The notes under the pieces were generated by a model. It saw only the letters and a program-made list of their open reading frames with translations. It had not been told where the DNA came from and did not search any database. A stretch of DNA of 64,000 nucleotides, from assembly GCA_021733925.1 (NCBI GenBank), contig JAIPJY010000009.1, positions 108,399-172,398 of the forward strand, written 5' to 3'. How positions within the stretch are numbered: the first letter of the stretch is position 1; each line of letters begins with the position of its first letter. Positions 24,104-33,733 of the stretch are shown here, piece by piece. A program made the position numbers and the translations under genes. This stretch comes from Prosthecobacter sp. Its GTDB lineage: Bacteria; Verrucomicrobiota; Verrucomicrobiia; Verrucomicrobiales; Verrucomicrobiaceae.

Positions 24104-26653
24104 ATGGAACCCGTCGCTTTCTACATCATCCACCGCGCCCAGCGTGAGGGCCCCTTCACGCTGGACCAATTGCAGGAGATGATCGCCATGGGAAAAATCA
24201 CTCCTGAGCAGTCGGGCTGGTGTTCAGGCATGACCGAATGGCGACCTCTGAACGAATTCATGCCTCCGATGGTGCCCAAATCTACTCCGCCGCTGTCAGC
24301 CCCCTCTACGTTCGCGCCTGTTCAGCCACCAGCGCAGAAAAGGTCCAAGACATGGGTTTGGGTGACATTGGCGGTGCTTGTCGTATTAGGGGGATTCGGA
24401 GTGCTGATGGGATACGGTGCGTATGCCATTTTGAAAAAAGGAAGCGCAGAGATGGCGTACCTGCCATTGCAGGAAGAACGCTCCGGACATGAGGTGCCAT
24501 GGCAAAATTCCAGCCTCAAGTCCATCGGGCCTGCCGAGCAACCTAACGGCAAAAACTTTCTGCAGATCCGTTATCACTCGCCAGCCGGAGAGCTCTCTGC
24601 CTATCTGACGCCTGATCCCAAGGACGGCAAAAGACACCCCGCGATCGTCTGGGCACATAGTTTTTCCGGAGGGATCGGCAGCATGTTCTGGCAGCACAAT
24701 CAGGAAGGACACGATCTCACCGCCCGTGCCTTTCGTGACAAGGGGATCGTCATGATGTGTCCCTCATGGCGGGGTGAGAACGAGAACCCGGGCCGCATTG
24801 AACTGCACTACGGTGAAGTGGACGACTTCCTAGCGGCAATCGAACACGTCAAAAAGCTGCCCTACGTCGATCCAAACCGGGTTTATATTGGCGGTCACGA
24901 TGTGGGCGGCACGCTCACGCTACTGGCAGCCTGTGCCTCGGATCAGTTTCAAGCGGCATTCTCTTTGGGTGGCATGCTGGATGGCATTGCCATGCTGAAA
25001 AGGCTGCCCAGCAGCCAACTGCCCTTCAATCCTGGTGCAACCCAGGAACTTTGGCTGAGAAGCCCGCTGCGTTATGCCTCGTTCATCCGGAAACCGGTGT
25101 TTTACTTTGAAGCCAGTGGCTCATTCGAACAGGATGCGGCCCGACGAATGCAGCAGCGCGCCGGGTCACACTTCCAGGCATTCCCGATTGAAGGCACTCA
25201 TTTTGACATCGTCGCCCCCCTCACCTACCTCATCGCGGAAAAAATCGCCGCCAATCAGGAGATCAGTTTCACCACGAATGAACTGACGGACAACTTCAAG
25301 ACGCTGGCCTTTAAAGCCAGCCAGAGAAAGCCGCCCGTTCAAAGTCAAGACAGCTATGGACTGGCCTCGATCATCGCAAAAACCGAACTGCATCCGTATA
25401 TTGCCCCAGCGTTGAAGGAGGAAGATCTGACAACCCTTCGCAGCGCCATGGAAAGTCTCATAGAGCAGAAAGACTACAGTCCAAAGGCATTCGCGGCTGT
25501 ATCGAAGCTGTCGGACCTGCGCAATAAGATCCGGGACCAACAACTGCTGCAAATGTATGATTCAGTGCTGGCCCCCGAATTCAGCCAATGGGCACTCCAG
25601 CGAGTCAAACTCCCGGCCGAGATGACCAAGGCGGAGGAAGACTGCATCTTTGCCATCCTGGTCGTGCACGGAGGCATTCCGACGAACTTCGCAGGAGCCG
25701 ACCTGACGGCCGCCGTTTTAAAAAGAGGCATGCAGCCGGACTCCCTGGAGTGGTACAAGGTTTACAGCATCTACGGCATTCGATCTCCGCTCACAGCACA
25801 TCTGATGCGCGCCCTGGCGGTTGCCCCTCCGGCAGGCAGAGGGGGCAAGCTGGTGCTGAATCACATCAACATGCTGATACAGCAGGGCTGGGAAGGAGAC
25901 CACCCTTACAACTCCCTCCACGGCCTGGATGTCCTTAAATCTTGGATGGAAAGCAGTAAACCCGAGTCCATTGAGCTCGCCTCTGGAGCAGCACGGACGG
26001 CTGCTTACCTCAAGGCAGAATTCCGTGATGTCCTGATCCCGATGGCGCTGCAGCACCCGCAGGCATCCGTGCGCCTCGCTGCCGCTTGGGCGGATGCCAA
26101 AAGTGGCGGCACCACTGGGGTCCCGCTGCTCAAGAAGGCCTGCGTGGACGTGCAGCAGTCCGCCGCGGCACAGGGGCTGCTGAAGAATCTCCTGCTGGAA
26201 GACGAGATTCCTCTGGAGGTCAGGGATCCGGGTTTCATCACCAAATCCATGGTGGCCCTCACGCTCGCGCATACGTCCTTTTTGGGAGAGCCGCCCCTCA
26301 GCATCGACATTTATGACCATAAGGACCTTTTCTGGCCTCCGTCCAGACAAAGGGGCGACATCTGGCTTTTGAAGTTCACCTTTCGCTCCAAGGACGGCGG
26401 GGCTGCAAAGACAGGCTATGCCATGCAATCGACACTTGTGAACTGCTATTTCCTGAAAGGGGATGTGACTTCCACCGTGCCGGAGGATATATACCTTCGT
26501 GCGTGTGCCAGTGAGTTTATGGGCTACGCCAAAAGCAAGAATGATCCCACGGCCAAGAAGGAAGCCTGGAAGCGGGCGCTTATGGCCCTGCGGGAAAACA
26601 ATCCGGGTGTATTTGATGCCATCAAGGTCCCGGACGACGACGCCAAGCCATGA
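24104..26653 (+). CDS. GYF_2-domain membrane protein with alpha/beta-hydrolase (dienelactone-hydrolase-like) domain
   Basis: 849 residues from ATG 24104. Residues 1-55 are a GYF_2 (DUF4339) domain: FYIIHRAQREGPFTLDQLQEMIAMGKI, WRPLNEF. One membrane segment follows at about 80-105 (WVWVTLAVLVVLGGFGVLMGY). The outer part is an alpha/beta-hydrolase: HPAIVWAHSFSGGIG, then VYIGGHDVGGTLTLLAA, where the nucleophile position of GxSxG is occupied by Asp (GHDVGG), and a late EGTHFDI His. The last 400 residues are helical and unrecognised. GYF_2 proteins are frequent membrane-linked modules in this phylum. Catalysis by a Ser nucleophile is doubtful. Confidence 0.8.
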   Translation: MEPVAFYIIHRAQREGPFTLDQLQEMIAMGKITPEQSGWCSGMTEWRPLNEFMPPMVPKSTPPLSAPSTFAPVQPPAQKRSKTWVWVTLAVLVVLGGFGVLMGYGAYAILKKGSAEMAYLPLQEERSGHEVPWQNSSLKSIGPAEQPNGKNFLQIRYHSPAGELSAYLTPDPKDGKRHPAIVWAHSFSGGIGSMFWQHNQEGHDLTARAFRDKGIVMMCPSWRGENENPGRIELHYGEVDDFLAAIEHVKKLPYVDPNRVYIGGHDVGGTLTLLAACASDQFQAAFSLGGMLDGIAMLKRLPSSQLPFNPGATQELWLRSPLRYASFIRKPVFYFEASGSFEQDAARRMQQRAGSHFQAFPIEGTHFDIVAPLTYLIAEKIAANQEISFTTNELTDNFKTLAFKASQRKPPVQSQDSYGLASIIAKTELHPYIAPALKEEDLTTLRSAMESLIEQKDYSPKAFAAVSKLSDLRNKIRDQQLLQMYDSVLAPEFSQWALQRVKLPAEMTKAEEDCIFAILVVHGGIPTNFAGADLTAAVLKRGMQPDSLEWYKVYSIYGIRSPLTAHLMRALAVAPPAGRGGKLVLNHINMLIQQGWEGDHPYNSLHGLDVLKSWMESSKPESIELASGAARTAAYLKAEFRDVLIPMALQHPQASVRLAAAWADAKSGGTTGVPLLKKACVDVQQSAAAQGLLKNLLLEDEIPLEVRDPGFITKSMVALTLAHTSFLGEPPLSIDIYDHKDLFWPPSRQRGDIWLLKFTFRSKDGGAAKTGYAMQSTLVNCYFLKGDVTSTVPEDIYLRACASEFMGYAKSKNDPTAKKEAWKRALMALRENNPGVFDAIKVPDDDAKP

Positions 26654-26656
26654 TCA

Positions 26657-26672
26657 TGCAGGCATGCCTGCA
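26657..26672. terminator. Perfect 16-bp palindrome after the GYF_2-hydrolase gene
   Basis: TGCAGGCATGCCTGCA begins 4 nt after the stop codon. It could form a short stem at the mRNA 3' end, but no loop or T tract is present, so it might equally be a protein-binding site. Confidence 0.35.
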
Positions 26673-26758
26673 AAACCTGCTGGACAGACAACAATAAGCG
26701 CGCATTCAGTCGCAAGACGTGCTGGACAGCCCGACGTAAACTGTAGATGATTATTAAT

Positions 26759-27175
26759 ATGAAAATTCATCTTCAGATCGCGCTCGTCGCCTGCCTCTCC
26801 GCCTGCACCGCCCTTCAAGCCGCCGGAGATTCTCCGGTGGATTTTGTGAAACAGATCAAACCGATCCTCGCCGACCGCTGCGTCGAGTGTCACAACTCCG
26901 AGACGCTGCTGGGCGAGCTCAATCTGCAAACGCGGGCGCTCGCTTTTGAAAAGCGCAAAACCGGGCCGGTGATCGTGCCGAAGAATGCAGAGAAGAGCAT
27001 GCTCTATCTGGTGCTGACGCTGCCAGCCAAGGACAAGAAGGCCATGCCCGCCACCGGCCACCGCATTCCGAAGGATGAGGTCAGCACGATCCGTCAATGG
27101 ATCACCGAAGGTGCAAGCTGGCCGGAGGGTGAGGACGGTGTCATCACGCCGAAGCATAAGAAAGCCGGAAAGTAG
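26759..27175 (+). CDS. Secreted monohaem cytochrome-c-like protein (planctomycete-type)
   Basis: 138 residues from ATG 26759 (another ATG lies 12 nt upstream). A signal peptide (MKIHLQIALVACLSACTALQAAG) precedes a single CVECH haem motif in KPILADRCVECHNSETLLGELN. Further downstream is KKAMPATGHRIPKDEVSTIRQWI, whose Met may be the second haem ligand. This is the arrangement of PSCyt1/cytochrome-c-like domains with an IRQWI helix. It is probably a periplasmic electron carrier. It precedes an exported dioxygenase by about 140 bp on the same strand and might serve it, but separate transcription is possible. Confidence 0.85.
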   Translation: MKIHLQIALVACLSACTALQAAGDSPVDFVKQIKPILADRCVECHNSETLLGELNLQTRALAFEKRKTGPVIVPKNAEKSMLYLVLTLPAKDKKAMPATGHRIPKDEVSTIRQWITEGASWPEGEDGVITPKHKKAGK

Positions 27176-27229
27176 CAAGCGAAGCAAGGGGGACAGGCTG
27201 CCTGCCAGCCATTGCCAGGCCTCATTGAA

Positions 27230-27243
27230 GGCGAAGCTTCGCC
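27230..27243. repeat. Perfect palindrome GGCGAAGCTTCGCC
   Basis: A 14-bp perfect palindrome in the 140-bp gap between the cytochrome and dioxygenase genes, inside a repeat-like stretch (27176-27250) with GGCAGG/CCTGCC pairs. No T tract follows; it is probably a dispersed repeat element. Confidence 0.55.
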
Positions 27244-27318
27244 ACCTCAACTGAATGGTTGAATCATTTCGTGAGCAACAAACCGATGATTCTGCGGTTT
27301 GAAGCATCAAAACCGCTC

Positions 27319-28110
27319 ATGAGCACCACGATTCACCCCTTTCATATTCCGCTCAGCCGACGCAAACTGCTACACAGCCTGCTGCTGACCACCGGAGGCA
27401 TCATCACCGACAGCGTGTATGCCGAGGCGCTTGCGCTGACCCCACGTGCGACGGAAGGGCCGTATTATCCCGATCACCTGCCGCTCGATCAGGACAATGA
27501 TCTCACGATGATCATCGGCGGCAAAGCCCCCGCGACTGGGATCGTGACGGAGTTCGGCGGCCGCCTGCTCAATGTGGATGGCAAGCCGATTCAAGATGCA
27601 GTGATCGAACTCTGGCAGTCCGACAACAACGGTTGCTACATCCACAGCCGGGGCACGCAGCCGGGCAAGGAACGCGACCCGCAATTTCAGGGTTTTGGCA
27701 AAATCGAAACCAACGCGAAAGGCGAGTACCGCTTCCGCACGATCATGCCCGGCCTGTACACGGGGCGTACGTTGCACTATCACATCCGGGTGAAGCAGAA
27801 CGAAAAAAGCATGCTCACCACGCAGCTGTTCATCGCTGGTGTACCGCAGAATGACCGCGATGGCATCCTGCGCAGCATGGGGACGGAAGAGCAGCGGCTT
27901 TCCGTCATTCGTGAATTCATGCCGACGAGTGCCGAGAGCAAAGAACTCGTCACCACATGGGACATCGTGATCGGCCACACGCCGGAGGAGCCGGATCAAC
28001 GCGGTCGTGGCCCCGGAGGTCCGGGCGGACCACCGCCGCGTCGTCGTGACAGCGCGGCTGTGAGTGACCAGGACATCCAAGACCTGGTCTTGGGACCGTC
28101 ACCGTTTTAA
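27319..28110 (+). CDS. Exported intradiol ring-cleavage dioxygenase-like protein
   Basis: 263 residues from ATG 27319. The N-terminus SRRKLLHSLLLTTGG is a Tat-type signal. The mature domain matches protocatechuate 3,4-dioxygenase-type intradiol enzymes: TEGPYYPDHLP gives the first iron Tyr; a beta-sandwich with GKPIQDAVIELWQSDNNGCY follows; GLYTGRTLHYHIRV supplies the second Tyr and a His ligand. The C-terminus is Gly/Pro/Arg-rich (GPGGPGGPPPRRR). Intradiol enzymes open catechols between the hydroxyls; an exported version suggests action on extracellular aromatics. Its stop abuts the convergent sirtuin stop with no gap. Confidence 0.87.
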   Translation: MSTTIHPFHIPLSRRKLLHSLLLTTGGIITDSVYAEALALTPRATEGPYYPDHLPLDQDNDLTMIIGGKAPATGIVTEFGGRLLNVDGKPIQDAVIELWQSDNNGCYIHSRGTQPGKERDPQFQGFGKIETNAKGEYRFRTIMPGLYTGRTLHYHIRVKQNEKSMLTTQLFIAGVPQNDRDGILRSMGTEEQRLSVIREFMPTSAESKELVTTWDIVIGHTPEEPDQRGRGPGGPGGPPPRRRDSAAVSDQDIQDLVLGPSPF

Positions 28111-28833
28111 TCAAGCCTGCCGATGCGTATCTGAAAGAAGCTGCTCAACAAACTTGGGCAGCTCCACGGAGACTGGTCCAACAATGCGCTCACGGAACTG
28201 GCGTGAGATCTCGGTGTTCTCGATGTTGAACTCGACGAGGCGGCACGAACGGTTTTGCGCAGCCATCTGGGCGAAGCCTGCAGCAGGATACACCACGCCG
28301 GATGTGCCGATGCAGAGAAAGAGATCGGCACTCTTCAAGGCGTTCATGATGGTCTCCATCTCGAAGGGGAATTCGCCAAACCAGACGATGTGCGGGCGCA
28401 GACCGCCGATCTCACCACAGGCACGGCAGCGCGTGCCGGAAGACAATTCTTTGGTCCAGGACAGCACCGCGCCGCAGCATTCGCAGCGTGCCTTGCGCAG
28501 TTCGCCGTGCATGTGAATGAGCTTTTCACTCCCTGCGCGTTCGTGGAGGTCGTCCACGTTTTGCGTGACAAGCAGGAACTGGCCGCGCCATTCGCGTTCC
28601 AAATGCGCCAGTGCGAGATGGCCCGCGTTGGGCTCCACGGTGTTCAAGGCAGCACGGCGCAGGTTGTAGAAATGATGCACGAGTTCGGGATCGCGGGCGA
28701 AACCCTCCGGTGAAGCGACCTCTTCAATGCGATGGCCTTCCCAAAGACCGTCCACACCCCGGAATGTCGGCACGCCAGATTCGGCGGACATGCCCGCGCC
28801 AGTGAGCACGACGATGTTTTGCCCGGTGCTCAT
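28111..28833 (-). CDS. cobB: NAD-dependent protein deacylase, sirtuin (CobB-like)
   Basis: 240 residues from ATG 28833, where it overlaps the stop of the upstream methyltransferase (ATGA). Sirtuin motifs: [16 protein letters not shown] (NAD loop), [18 protein letters not shown] with the catalytic His, and two Cys pairs for zinc (CECC, CRAC). FYNLRR carries the Tyr and Arg spaced as in SIRT5/CobB, which favours removal of succinyl or malonyl groups in addition to acetyl. NAD-dependent lysine deacylation regulates metabolic enzymes. Length is typical for class III bacterial sirtuins. Confidence 0.93.
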   Translation of the reverse strand: MSTGQNIVVLTGAGMSAESGVPTFRGVDGLWEGHRIEEVASPEGFARDPELVHHFYNLRRAALNTVEPNAGHLALAHLEREWRGQFLLVTQNVDDLHERAGSEKLIHMHGELRKARCECCGAVLSWTKELSSGTRCRACGEIGGLRPHIVWFGEFPFEMETIMNALKSADLFLCIGTSGVVYPAAGFAQMAAQNRSCRLVEFNIENTEISRQFRERIVGPVSVELPKFVEQLLSDTHRQA

Positions 28834-29408
28834 TTTTTCGGCTGTCGCTGCCGGACGCATTCAAACAAACACACACCCGTGGCGACGGAGACATTGAGAC
28901 ACTCCACTTTGCCGCCCATGGGAATCTTGACGAGGAAGTCGCAGTGCTCGCCGGTGAGGCGGCGCATGCCGGGGCCTTCGGCGCCCATGACGATGCCGAT
29001 GCCGCCTTTGAGATCGAGATCGTAGAGGCTCTTCGTGGACTCATCTGCCGTTCCGACGAGCCAGATGCCGAGTTCTTTGAGCTTGTCCATGGCGCGGACG
29101 AGATTGGTGACGCGGATGAGCGGGATGTTTTCCGCACCGCCACAGGCCACGCGCACGACGGTCTCGGTGATGGGCGCGGTTTTGTCTTTGGGCATGATCA
29201 CGGCACAGACACCTGCGGCATCGGCAGTGCGCAGGCAGGCGCCGAGATTGTGCGGATCCTGCACACAGTCGAGGATGAGGACGAGAGGGCTTTCCTTGCC
29301 TTCGAGGATTGAAGGGATGTCTCCTTCTTCATAGACGCGCACGTGGTTGTCTGAGCGGGAGTGGCGGTTCTGGCGGGCGACGGGCTGGTCTGGGCGGTTT
29401 GGGCGCAT
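28830..29408 (-). CDS. rlmB: SpoU/TrmH-family RNA 2'-O-methyltransferase (RlmB-like)
   Basis: 192 residues, SPOUT fold. All three SpoU motifs are present: [34 protein letters not shown], and [22 protein letters not shown]. The usual N-terminal L30e-like substrate-binding domain of RlmB (about 80 residues) is absent; instead a short Arg/Pro/Asn-rich lead ([18 protein letters not shown]) is seen. The family methylates ribose 2'-OH; RlmB modifies G2251 of 23S rRNA. Position is coupled to the sirtuin downstream. Gene symbol is by family similarity; a TrmH-type target remains possible. Confidence 0.85.
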   Translation of the reverse strand: MRPNRPDQPVARQNRHSRSDNHVRVYEEGDIPSILEGKESPLVLILDCVQDPHNLGACLRTADAAGVCAVIMPKDKTAPITETVVRVACGGAENIPLIRVTNLVRAMDKLKELGIWLVGTADESTKSLYDLDLKGGIGIVMGAEGPGMRRLTGEHCDFLVKIPMGGKVECLNVSVATGVCLFECVRQRQPKK

Positions 29409-29485
29409 GTGGTCCCCAACAGTGCGCTGAGAAAGCGATTTGGCAAAATGATAGAATCACCAGCTTGCAGGCTGTGTGAAGTGGC

Positions 29486-29493
29486 GGGAGGGG
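29486..29493 (+). promoter_or_regulatory. Ribosome-binding site of the SanA-like gene
   Basis: GGGAGGGG ends 6 nt before the ATG at 29500 and decides this start over the in-frame ATG at 29476. Confidence 0.7.
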
Positions 29494-29499
29494 TTTGGG

Positions 29500-30153
29500 A
29501 TGAAGACACTCCTCAAGCGCTGGTGGCTGCGCGCAGCCGTTTTGATCCTGCTGGGTTCTGGCATTGTCTTTGGCTGTGAATGGTGGGTCGCCAAGAGAGC
29601 GGAAGGCCGGTGCTTTGATGATGTGAATGCAGTGCCAGAATCTCCTGTGGCTCTGGTGCTGGGCACCTCCGCCCATGTGGCAGGAGGCTGGTCCAACTAT
29701 TTTTTTAAATACCGAATGGAGGCTGCGGCGGCACTCTTCAAAGCGGGCAAGGTCAAAGCGCTGGTCGTCAGCGGCGACAACGGCACCTACAGCTACGATG
29801 AACCCACGGACATGAAGCTGGCGCTGATGAAGCTGGGCGTGCCAGCGGAGAAGATCGTGTGTGACTATGCCGGATTTCGGACGCTGGACTCGGTAGTGAG
29901 AGCCAAGGCGGTCTTTGGGCAGCAGCGCGTGATTTTTGTTTCACAGCGATTTCACAATGCGCGCGCCATTTATCTGGCGCGGGCGTTTGGCATTGAAGCC
30001 TACGGCCTGGATGCCAAGGACGTGCCGGTGGCACTTTCCGTGAAAACGTTTCTGCGGGAGAAACTGGCCTGCGTCAAAGCGGTGCTGGATGTGAACGTGC
30101 TCGGCACCAAGCCGAGGTTTCTCGGTGAGAAGGTGAGTGTGCCGATGGAGTGA
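29500..30153 (+). CDS. SanA/YdcF-like DUF218 membrane-anchored protein
   Basis: 217 residues. An N-terminal membrane segment (about 9-26, LRAAVLILLGSGIVFG) anchors a DUF218-type domain: VALVLGTSAHVAGG, then ALFKAGKVKALVVSGDN, DMKLALMKLGVP, IVCDYAGFRTLDSV and FVSQRFHNARA. This pattern is shared with SanA (vancomycin sensitivity, envelope barrier) and YdcF. It probably acts in the periplasm on cell-envelope processes; its catalytic activity is not known. Its stop is 1 nt from the convergent dnaE stop. Confidence 0.87.
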   Translation: MKTLLKRWWLRAAVLILLGSGIVFGCEWWVAKRAEGRCFDDVNAVPESPVALVLGTSAHVAGGWSNYFFKYRMEAAAALFKAGKVKALVVSGDNGTYSYDEPTDMKLALMKLGVPAEKIVCDYAGFRTLDSVVRAKAVFGQQRVIFVSQRFHNARAIYLARAFGIEAYGLDAKDVPVALSVKTFLREKLACVKAVLDVNVLGTKPRFLGEKVSVPME

Positions 30154-30154
30154 C

Positions 30155-33100
30155 TCACAACCAGACCGTCAGCGCGCGACGAAGATCGGGACCGGGGGTG
30201 ACGCGGAAACTTTCATCGAGCTCGAGCCGGGCTTTGTGGCCGTTCTGGGAGATTTCGAGGAAGACAGGGAGCGTGCCGGGATAGGCGAGAAGCACTTCCT
30301 GAATGCGTTCGAGGTCGGTTTCGTCGTGCTGCTTGGTGTTGAGCCTCAAGACGTACGGTTTCGGAGGAGCAGGCGGCTTCGGTGGCGGCGGCTCGGAAGG
30401 ATCGGGGTCACCGGCGGTGCGTGGTTTCGCAGCCTTGGGCTTGAGAGGAACGGCACCATTGAGGGTGACGCGGTTGCCGTCGGTCTTCTGATCCTTGCTG
30501 ACACGAACGCGCAGAGAGAGCACGGCACCGTCTGCGAGCACATCCTTGAGTTTCTCGTAATCGTCGCTCCAGCACATCATCTCGACCTGGCCGGTGAAAT
30601 CTTCAAACTTGCAGGTGGCGAAGGGACGGTTGTCGCGCTTGGAGTAACGTACTTCTAGCTGGCTCATAATGCCGGCGATGGAGATGGTCTGCGCTTTTTC
30701 CTTGGTGTCGATTTCCTCAATGGCGGCGATCCTGGCATGCTTCGACGAATCAAAATGCCCCCGGTAGCTATCCAGCGGATGACCGCTGACGTAGAAGCCG
30801 AGCAGTTCTTTTTCAAAGGCGAGGACCTCATCCGTAGTCCATACGATGGAGGGCGCTGCAGCTTCGTTCTTCTTGGATTTGGGCTGAGCGAGATCGAAGT
30901 CATCAAAGAGGCCGCCCTGGCCTGCTTTTTTGTCCTTCTGCATGGAGGCTGCAGAAGCGAGCACCTGCTCGAGCTTGGCGAACATCACGGCGCGCAGCTC
31001 GCCGGTGAAGTCAAAGGCGCCCGCTTTGACGAGGGACTCCATGAGCTTCTTGTTCACTGCGCGGTTGTCGAGCCGTGCGGCGAAATCTTCGAGGCTGGTG
31101 TAGAGGCCGTTCTTCTCGCGCTCCGCGATGGCGGCCTCCATGGCACCTTCACCGACGTTCTTGATGGCGCTGAGTCCGTAGCGGATGGCGTTTGGCTCTT
31201 TTTCTTCGGTTTCAAACCGCTCAGGAGCGAACTTGAGCGACGACTTGTTGACGTCTGGCGGCAGCACCTTGATGCCCATCTCGAAGCACTCACTGACGAA
31301 GTTCGCGATTTTGTCGGGATTGCTGATTTCAAAGCTGAGCACCGCCGCCATAAATTCGACGGGGAAATTCGCCTTCAAGAAGGCCGTTCGATACGTCACA
31401 ATTCCGTAGGCGGCGGAGTGTGATTTGTTGAAGCCGTATTGCGCGAATTTTTCGAGCAAGTCGAAGATGGAGTTCGCGAGCTTGGCGTGGATCTCGTTCG
31501 TCTTGAGGCAGCCTTCCACGAAGATGAGACGCTGACGGGCCATCTCGGCGGCGTCCTTTTTACCCATCGCTCGTCGGAGCAAGTCGGCTTGTCCGAGGGA
31601 GAAGCCGGCGAGCAAGTTTGCCGCCTGCATGACCTGCTCCTGATAGACCAGAATGCCGTAGGTCTCCTTGGAGATCTTCTCCAGCAATGGATGCGGGTAG
31701 TCCACCTGCTCCTCGCCCTTCTTACGCTTGATGTAGTCGGGAATAAACTGCATCGGGCCTGGACGATAAAGCGCCAGAATAGCGATGATTTCCTCGATGG
31801 TGTCAGGACCGAGCTGCTTGCAGGTGTTGACCATGCCGCCAGATTCCATCTGGAAGACGGCGACTGTTTCGCCACGTTTGATAAGATCGAAGGTCTTGGT
31901 GTCTTCGAGGGGCGCATCGGCCACTTTGAAGCCGGGGACGCGCTTGTTGATCCAATACTCGGCTTCGTGGATCACCGTCAGCGTTTTGAGGCCGAGGAAG
32001 TCCATCTTGAGCATGCCCAGCTCGGTGAGCGGCTTCATCGCATACTGCGAGAGGATGGCGTCTTCCTTGTCTCGGGTGAGGGCGATGAAGTTGTCGAGCC
32101 GTCGATCACCGATAACGACACCGGCAGCGTGAACGCCCGTGCCGCGCGTGAGGCCTTCGAGGAAGGTGGCATGCCGCCAGAGTTCCTGCGCATTGCCGTC
32201 GGCCTCGAGCTTCGCGGCGAGATCGGGATTTTTCTTCACCGACTCCTCCAAGTCGATGTTCAGCTCGTTCGGAATCATCTTCGACAGCGCGTCGCTGTCG
32301 CCATAGCTCCAGCCCATCACGCGACCGACATCACGGATGACTGACTTAGCCCCCATGGTGCCGAAGGTGATGATATGGCAGACGCTGAGGTCGCCGTATT
32401 TTTCACGGACGTACTGAATGACCTCAGGACGACGTGTCTGGCAAAAGTCGATATCGATATCGGGTGGGCTGACACGCTCGGGGTTCAGGAATCGTTCGAA
32501 CACGAGTTCAAAACGCAGCGGGTCAATGTCGGTGATGCCGAGGCAGAAGGCGACGAGTGAGCCGGCGGCAGAACCACGACCGGGGCCGACCGGGATGTCG
32601 TGCTCACGAGCCCAGTTGATGAAGTCCCAGACGATGAGAAAGTAGCTGGTGAAGTTCTTCTCTTTCAGCAGGGCAAGCTCCACCTCCATGCGCTCGTGCA
32701 GCACCTCGTCATTGAGTGCGCGGTCGCGGCCATAGCGGCGTTCGAGGCCTTCCATGGTCAGCCTGCGCAGGTATTCATTCCGATCCCCGCCGTCTGACAT
32801 CGGATATTGCGGGTAACGCTCGATACTGGTGGAATCGAGGTGGATCTTCAGATCGCAGCGTTCGGCTATTTCGAGCGTGGTATCGCAGGCCTCAGGCACC
32901 TCGGAAAACAGGGCGCGCATTTCCTCGGCGGTCTTGAAATAGACCTCCGGGGAGTAGGTCATGCGGTTCTGATCGTAGATGCTCGCGCCGGTGCCGATGC
33001 AGATCATGATGTCATGGGACTCGTGATCGCTGCGGTTGAGGAAATGAACGTCGTTGGTGGCGACGGTCTTCAGGTCGTACTGCTTGCCCCACTCGATCAT

Positions 33101-33673
33101 CTGCCGGGCGCTTTTGCGCTGGGCTTCCATGTTGTGATCCTGGATTTCGAGGTAGAAGTTTTCGGGACCGAAGATGTCGCGGAATTCCAGCAGGCTTTTT
33201 TCCGCCTCGTCCTTGCGGTCGGAGAGGAGGAGTTCGTTGATTTCGCCGTTGATGCAGCCGCTGAGGCAGATGAGGCCTTTCGCGTGCTCGCGCAGGGCGT
33301 CTTTGTCCACGCGGGGCTTGTACCACTGGCCGTCGAGGTGGCCCTTGGTGATCAGCTTGGAGAGATTTTCGAAGCCTTCATTGCTGGAGGCGAGCAGCGT
33401 GAGATGCGAAGAGCGCTTGCGGCCCGGCACTTCGTTTTTATCCAGCATGGAGCCGGGGGCCAGGTAGGCCTCACAACCGATGATGCTCTTCACCTTGGCC
33501 TTTTTGGCGGCCATGTAAAAGTCGATGGCGCCGTAGAGGTTGCCATGGTCGGTCATGGCCACGGCAGGCATTTCCAGCTCCTTCACGCGCTTCATGAGCG
33601 CATCAATGCGCACAGCGCCGTCTAGCAGCGAGTACTCGGTGTGGAGATGGAGATGGACGAAGGAATCAGACAT
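30155..33673 (-). CDS. dnaE: DNA polymerase III alpha subunit (DnaE)
   Basis: 1172 residues, the normal length for DnaE1. Domains in order: N-terminal PHP (FVHLHLHTEYSLLDGAVRI, AMTDHGNLYGA, His residues intact), the C-family polymerase palm with GPGRGSAAGS and catalytic PDIDIDF, fingers with GTGVHAAGVV, tandem helix-hairpin-helix (about 850-920), and a C-terminal OB fold (ISIAGIMSQLEVRYSKRDN). It is the replicative polymerase catalytic subunit. An intact PHP metal site suggests possible intrinsic proofreading, as described for some DnaE proteins; this is inference. It appears monocistronic. Confidence 0.97.
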   Translation of the reverse strand: MSDSFVHLHLHTEYSLLDGAVRIDALMKRVKELEMPAVAMTDHGNLYGAIDFYMAAKKAKVKSIIGCEAYLAPGSMLDKNEVPGRKRSSHLTLLASSNEGFENLSKLITKGHLDGQWYKPRVDKDALREHAKGLICLSGCINGEINELLLSDRKDEAEKSLLEFRDIFGPENFYLEIQDHNMEAQRKSARQMIEWGKQYDLKTVATNDVHFLNRSDHESHDIMICIGTGASIYDQNRMTYSPEVYFKTAEEMRALFSEVPEACDTTLEIAERCDLKIHLDSTSIERYPQYPMSDGGDRNEYLRRLTMEGLERRYGRDRALNDEVLHERMEVELALLKEKNFTSYFLIVWDFINWAREHDIPVGPGRGSAAGSLVAFCLGITDIDPLRFELVFERFLNPERVSPPDIDIDFCQTRRPEVIQYVREKYGDLSVCHIITFGTMGAKSVIRDVGRVMGWSYGDSDALSKMIPNELNIDLEESVKKNPDLAAKLEADGNAQELWRHATFLEGLTRGTGVHAAGVVIGDRRLDNFIALTRDKEDAILSQYAMKPLTELGMLKMDFLGLKTLTVIHEAEYWINKRVPGFKVADAPLEDTKTFDLIKRGETVAVFQMESGGMVNTCKQLGPDTIEEIIAILALYRPGPMQFIPDYIKRKKGEEQVDYPHPLLEKISKETYGILVYQEQVMQAANLLAGFSLGQADLLRRAMGKKDAAEMARQRLIFVEGCLKTNEIHAKLANSIFDLLEKFAQYGFNKSHSAAYGIVTYRTAFLKANFPVEFMAAVLSFEISNPDKIANFVSECFEMGIKVLPPDVNKSSLKFAPERFETEEKEPNAIRYGLSAIKNVGEGAMEAAIAEREKNGLYTSLEDFAARLDNRAVNKKLMESLVKAGAFDFTGELRAVMFAKLEQVLASAASMQKDKKAGQGGLFDDFDLAQPKSKKNEAAAPSIVWTTDEVLAFEKELLGFYVSGHPLDSYRGHFDSSKHARIAAIEEIDTKEKAQTISIAGIMSQLEVRYSKRDNRPFATCKFEDFTGQVEMMCWSDDYEKLKDVLADGAVLSLRVRVSKDQKTDGNRVTLNGAVPLKPKAAKPRTAGDPDPSEPPPPKPPAPPKPYVLRLNTKQHDETDLERIQEVLLAYPGTLPVFLEISQNGHKARLELDESFRVTPGPDLRRALTVWL

Positions 33674-33733
33674 GTGGCGGGGGACAGGATTAACCCTGCA
33701 TGGAAGGGGTGAACAAGTCCGAGTTGTTCACAT

